A stretch of 64,000 nt of DNA from Erwinia tracheiphila (GTDB lineage Bacteria > Pseudomonadota > Gammaproteobacteria > Enterobacterales > Enterobacteriaceae). The translations under genes were made by a program, and so were the position numbers. The stretch lies in NCBI RefSeq assembly GCF_021365465.1, contig NZ_CP089932.1, positions 496,001-560,000 on the forward strand, in the 5' to 3' direction. Below, piece after piece: positions 63,302 through 64,000 of this stretch. Numbering within the stretch: the stretch's first letter is position 1; each line of letters starts with the position of its first letter. The notes under the pieces were generated by a model. It did no database searches. It was given only the letters and a program-made list of their open reading frames with translations, and was not told the DNA's origin.

Positions 63302-64000
63302 ATGTCTGGTTCAATATTTACCGGTGATGTGACCGATCTGGAATTACTGGAACAGCGTCCCTTCGAGCAAACTGACTTTGATATCCTGCGCTCATATGAG
63401 GCGGTAGTGGATGGCCTTGCTATGCTGATTGGCTCCCACTGTGAGATTGTCCTACATTCGCTGGAAGATTTAAAATGTTCAGCCGTTCGTATTGCCAATG
63501 GTGAGCATACGGGCCGAAAAATAGGCTCCCCCATTACCGATCTCGCCTTGCGCATGCTGCATGAAATGAGGGGGGCAGACAGTAATGTATCCAGAGCATA
63601 TTTCACCCGTGCCAAAAGTGGCGTGCTTATGAAGGCGGTCACCATTGCCATCCGTAACGCTCATCAGCGGGTGATTGGCCTGTTATGCATCAACATGAAT
63701 CTCGATGTACCGTTCTCGCAGATTATGGCAACTTTTATGCCACCGGAAACGCAGGACGCCGCGTCATCGGTAAACTTCGCTTCGTCGGTTGAGGATCTGG
63801 TGATGCAGACGCTGGAATTCACCATTGAGGAAGTGAGCGGTGATCGTAATGTTTCTAACAATGCCAAGAACCGCCAGATTGTGCTGAATCTCTATGAGAA
63901 AGGGATTTTTGACATTAAGGATGCCATCAATCAGGTGGCAGAACGCCTTAACATCTCCAAGCACACGGTTTACCTCTATATCCGCCAGTTTAAAAGCGGA
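63302..64000 (+). CDS. yheO: PAS-type transcriptional regulator YheO (3' end outside window)
   Basis: A YheO-like PAS-domain protein (about 25-140: RSYEAVVDGLAMLIGSHCEIVLHSLEDLKCSAVRIANGEHTGRKIGS) followed by a C-terminal DNA-binding helix-turn-helix (IFDIKDAINQVAERLNISKHTVYLYIRQFKS). 233 codons are present; about 10 residues and the stop lie beyond 64000. It leads the yheO-tusDCB region in relatives. Confidence 0.94.
   Translation, partial: MSGSIFTGDVTDLELLEQRPFEQTDFDILRSYEAVVDGLAMLIGSHCEIVLHSLEDLKCSAVRIANGEHTGRKIGSPITDLALRMLHEMRGADSNVSRAYFTRAKSGVLMKAVTIAIRNAHQRVIGLLCINMNLDVPFSQIMATFMPPETQDAASSVNFASSVEDLVMQTLEFTIEEVSGDRNVSNNAKNRQIVLNLYEKGIFDIKDAINQVAERLNISKHTVYLYIRQFKSG

Overview
The window reads as enterobacterial chromosome. 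Gene order and protein sequences follow the Escherichia coli glpD-to-yheO (74-77 min) segment almost gene for gene. The pattern of losses and decay (broken malP, malQ and codA; no malT, rtc, gntT, nirBDC-cysG, yhgE, feoC, yrfG or fic) and the scattered IS remnants suggest a host-adapted Erwinia/Pantoea-type plant-associated bacterium. The genus is an inference; no rRNA or marker comparison was possible.

Layout. 1-480: degraded IS ends (an IS4-family end, then an IS605/TnpB-type right-end relic) beside the glpD terminator. 0.5-4.25 kb: glpD divergent from glpEGR around a GlpR-like operator. 4.3-7.0 kb: a malP/malQ graveyard. 7.1-9.65 kb: nfuA, gntX, bioH and a small BhsA/McbA-type exported protein. 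10.3-16 kb: feoAB, tex, greB. 16.2-18.3 kb: ompR-envZ, then an unrecognised 127-residue protein. 18.9-24.4 kb: pckA, hslO, hslR, igaA. 24.8-28.75 kb: nudE, an IS200-type element, mrcA. 28.9-32.4 kb: hofMNOPQ. 32.8-38.9 kb: aroK, aroB, damX, dam, rpe, gph, trpS. 38.9-40.8 kb: an accessory patch with an unknown gene and broken codA where E. coli has nirBDC-cysG. 40.8-48.4 kb: tsgA, ppiA, pabA, argD, yhfK, crp, yhfA. 48.4-50.8 kb: prkB, yheU, broken yheT. 50.8-56.3 kb: an inserted block with a LysE-family exporter, a dead IS5-family element and complete tauABCD. 56.3-64 kb: yheS, kefG, kefB, yheV, slyD, slyX, fkpA and the start of yheO.

Functionally this is mostly core metabolism and stress physiology: glycerol-3-phosphate use, ferrous iron uptake, osmotic and envelope signalling (ompR/envZ, igaA), peptidoglycan synthesis (mrcA), shikimate and arginine/folate branches, Dam methylation, global CRP control, glutathione-gated K+ efflux (kefGB), and proline isomerases (ppiA, slyD, fkpA). 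The accessory content adds taurine use as a sulphur source.

No complete new defence, CRISPR or toxin system was found. The least explained items are the 127-residue protein after envZ (short C-terminal pattern resembling a PP1-docking motif, two 19-residue-spaced repeats), a compensated double frameshift inside yhfA, a dispersed 71-bp repeat linking 9.7 kb and 38.9 kb, and IS relics whose damage can be read base by base.
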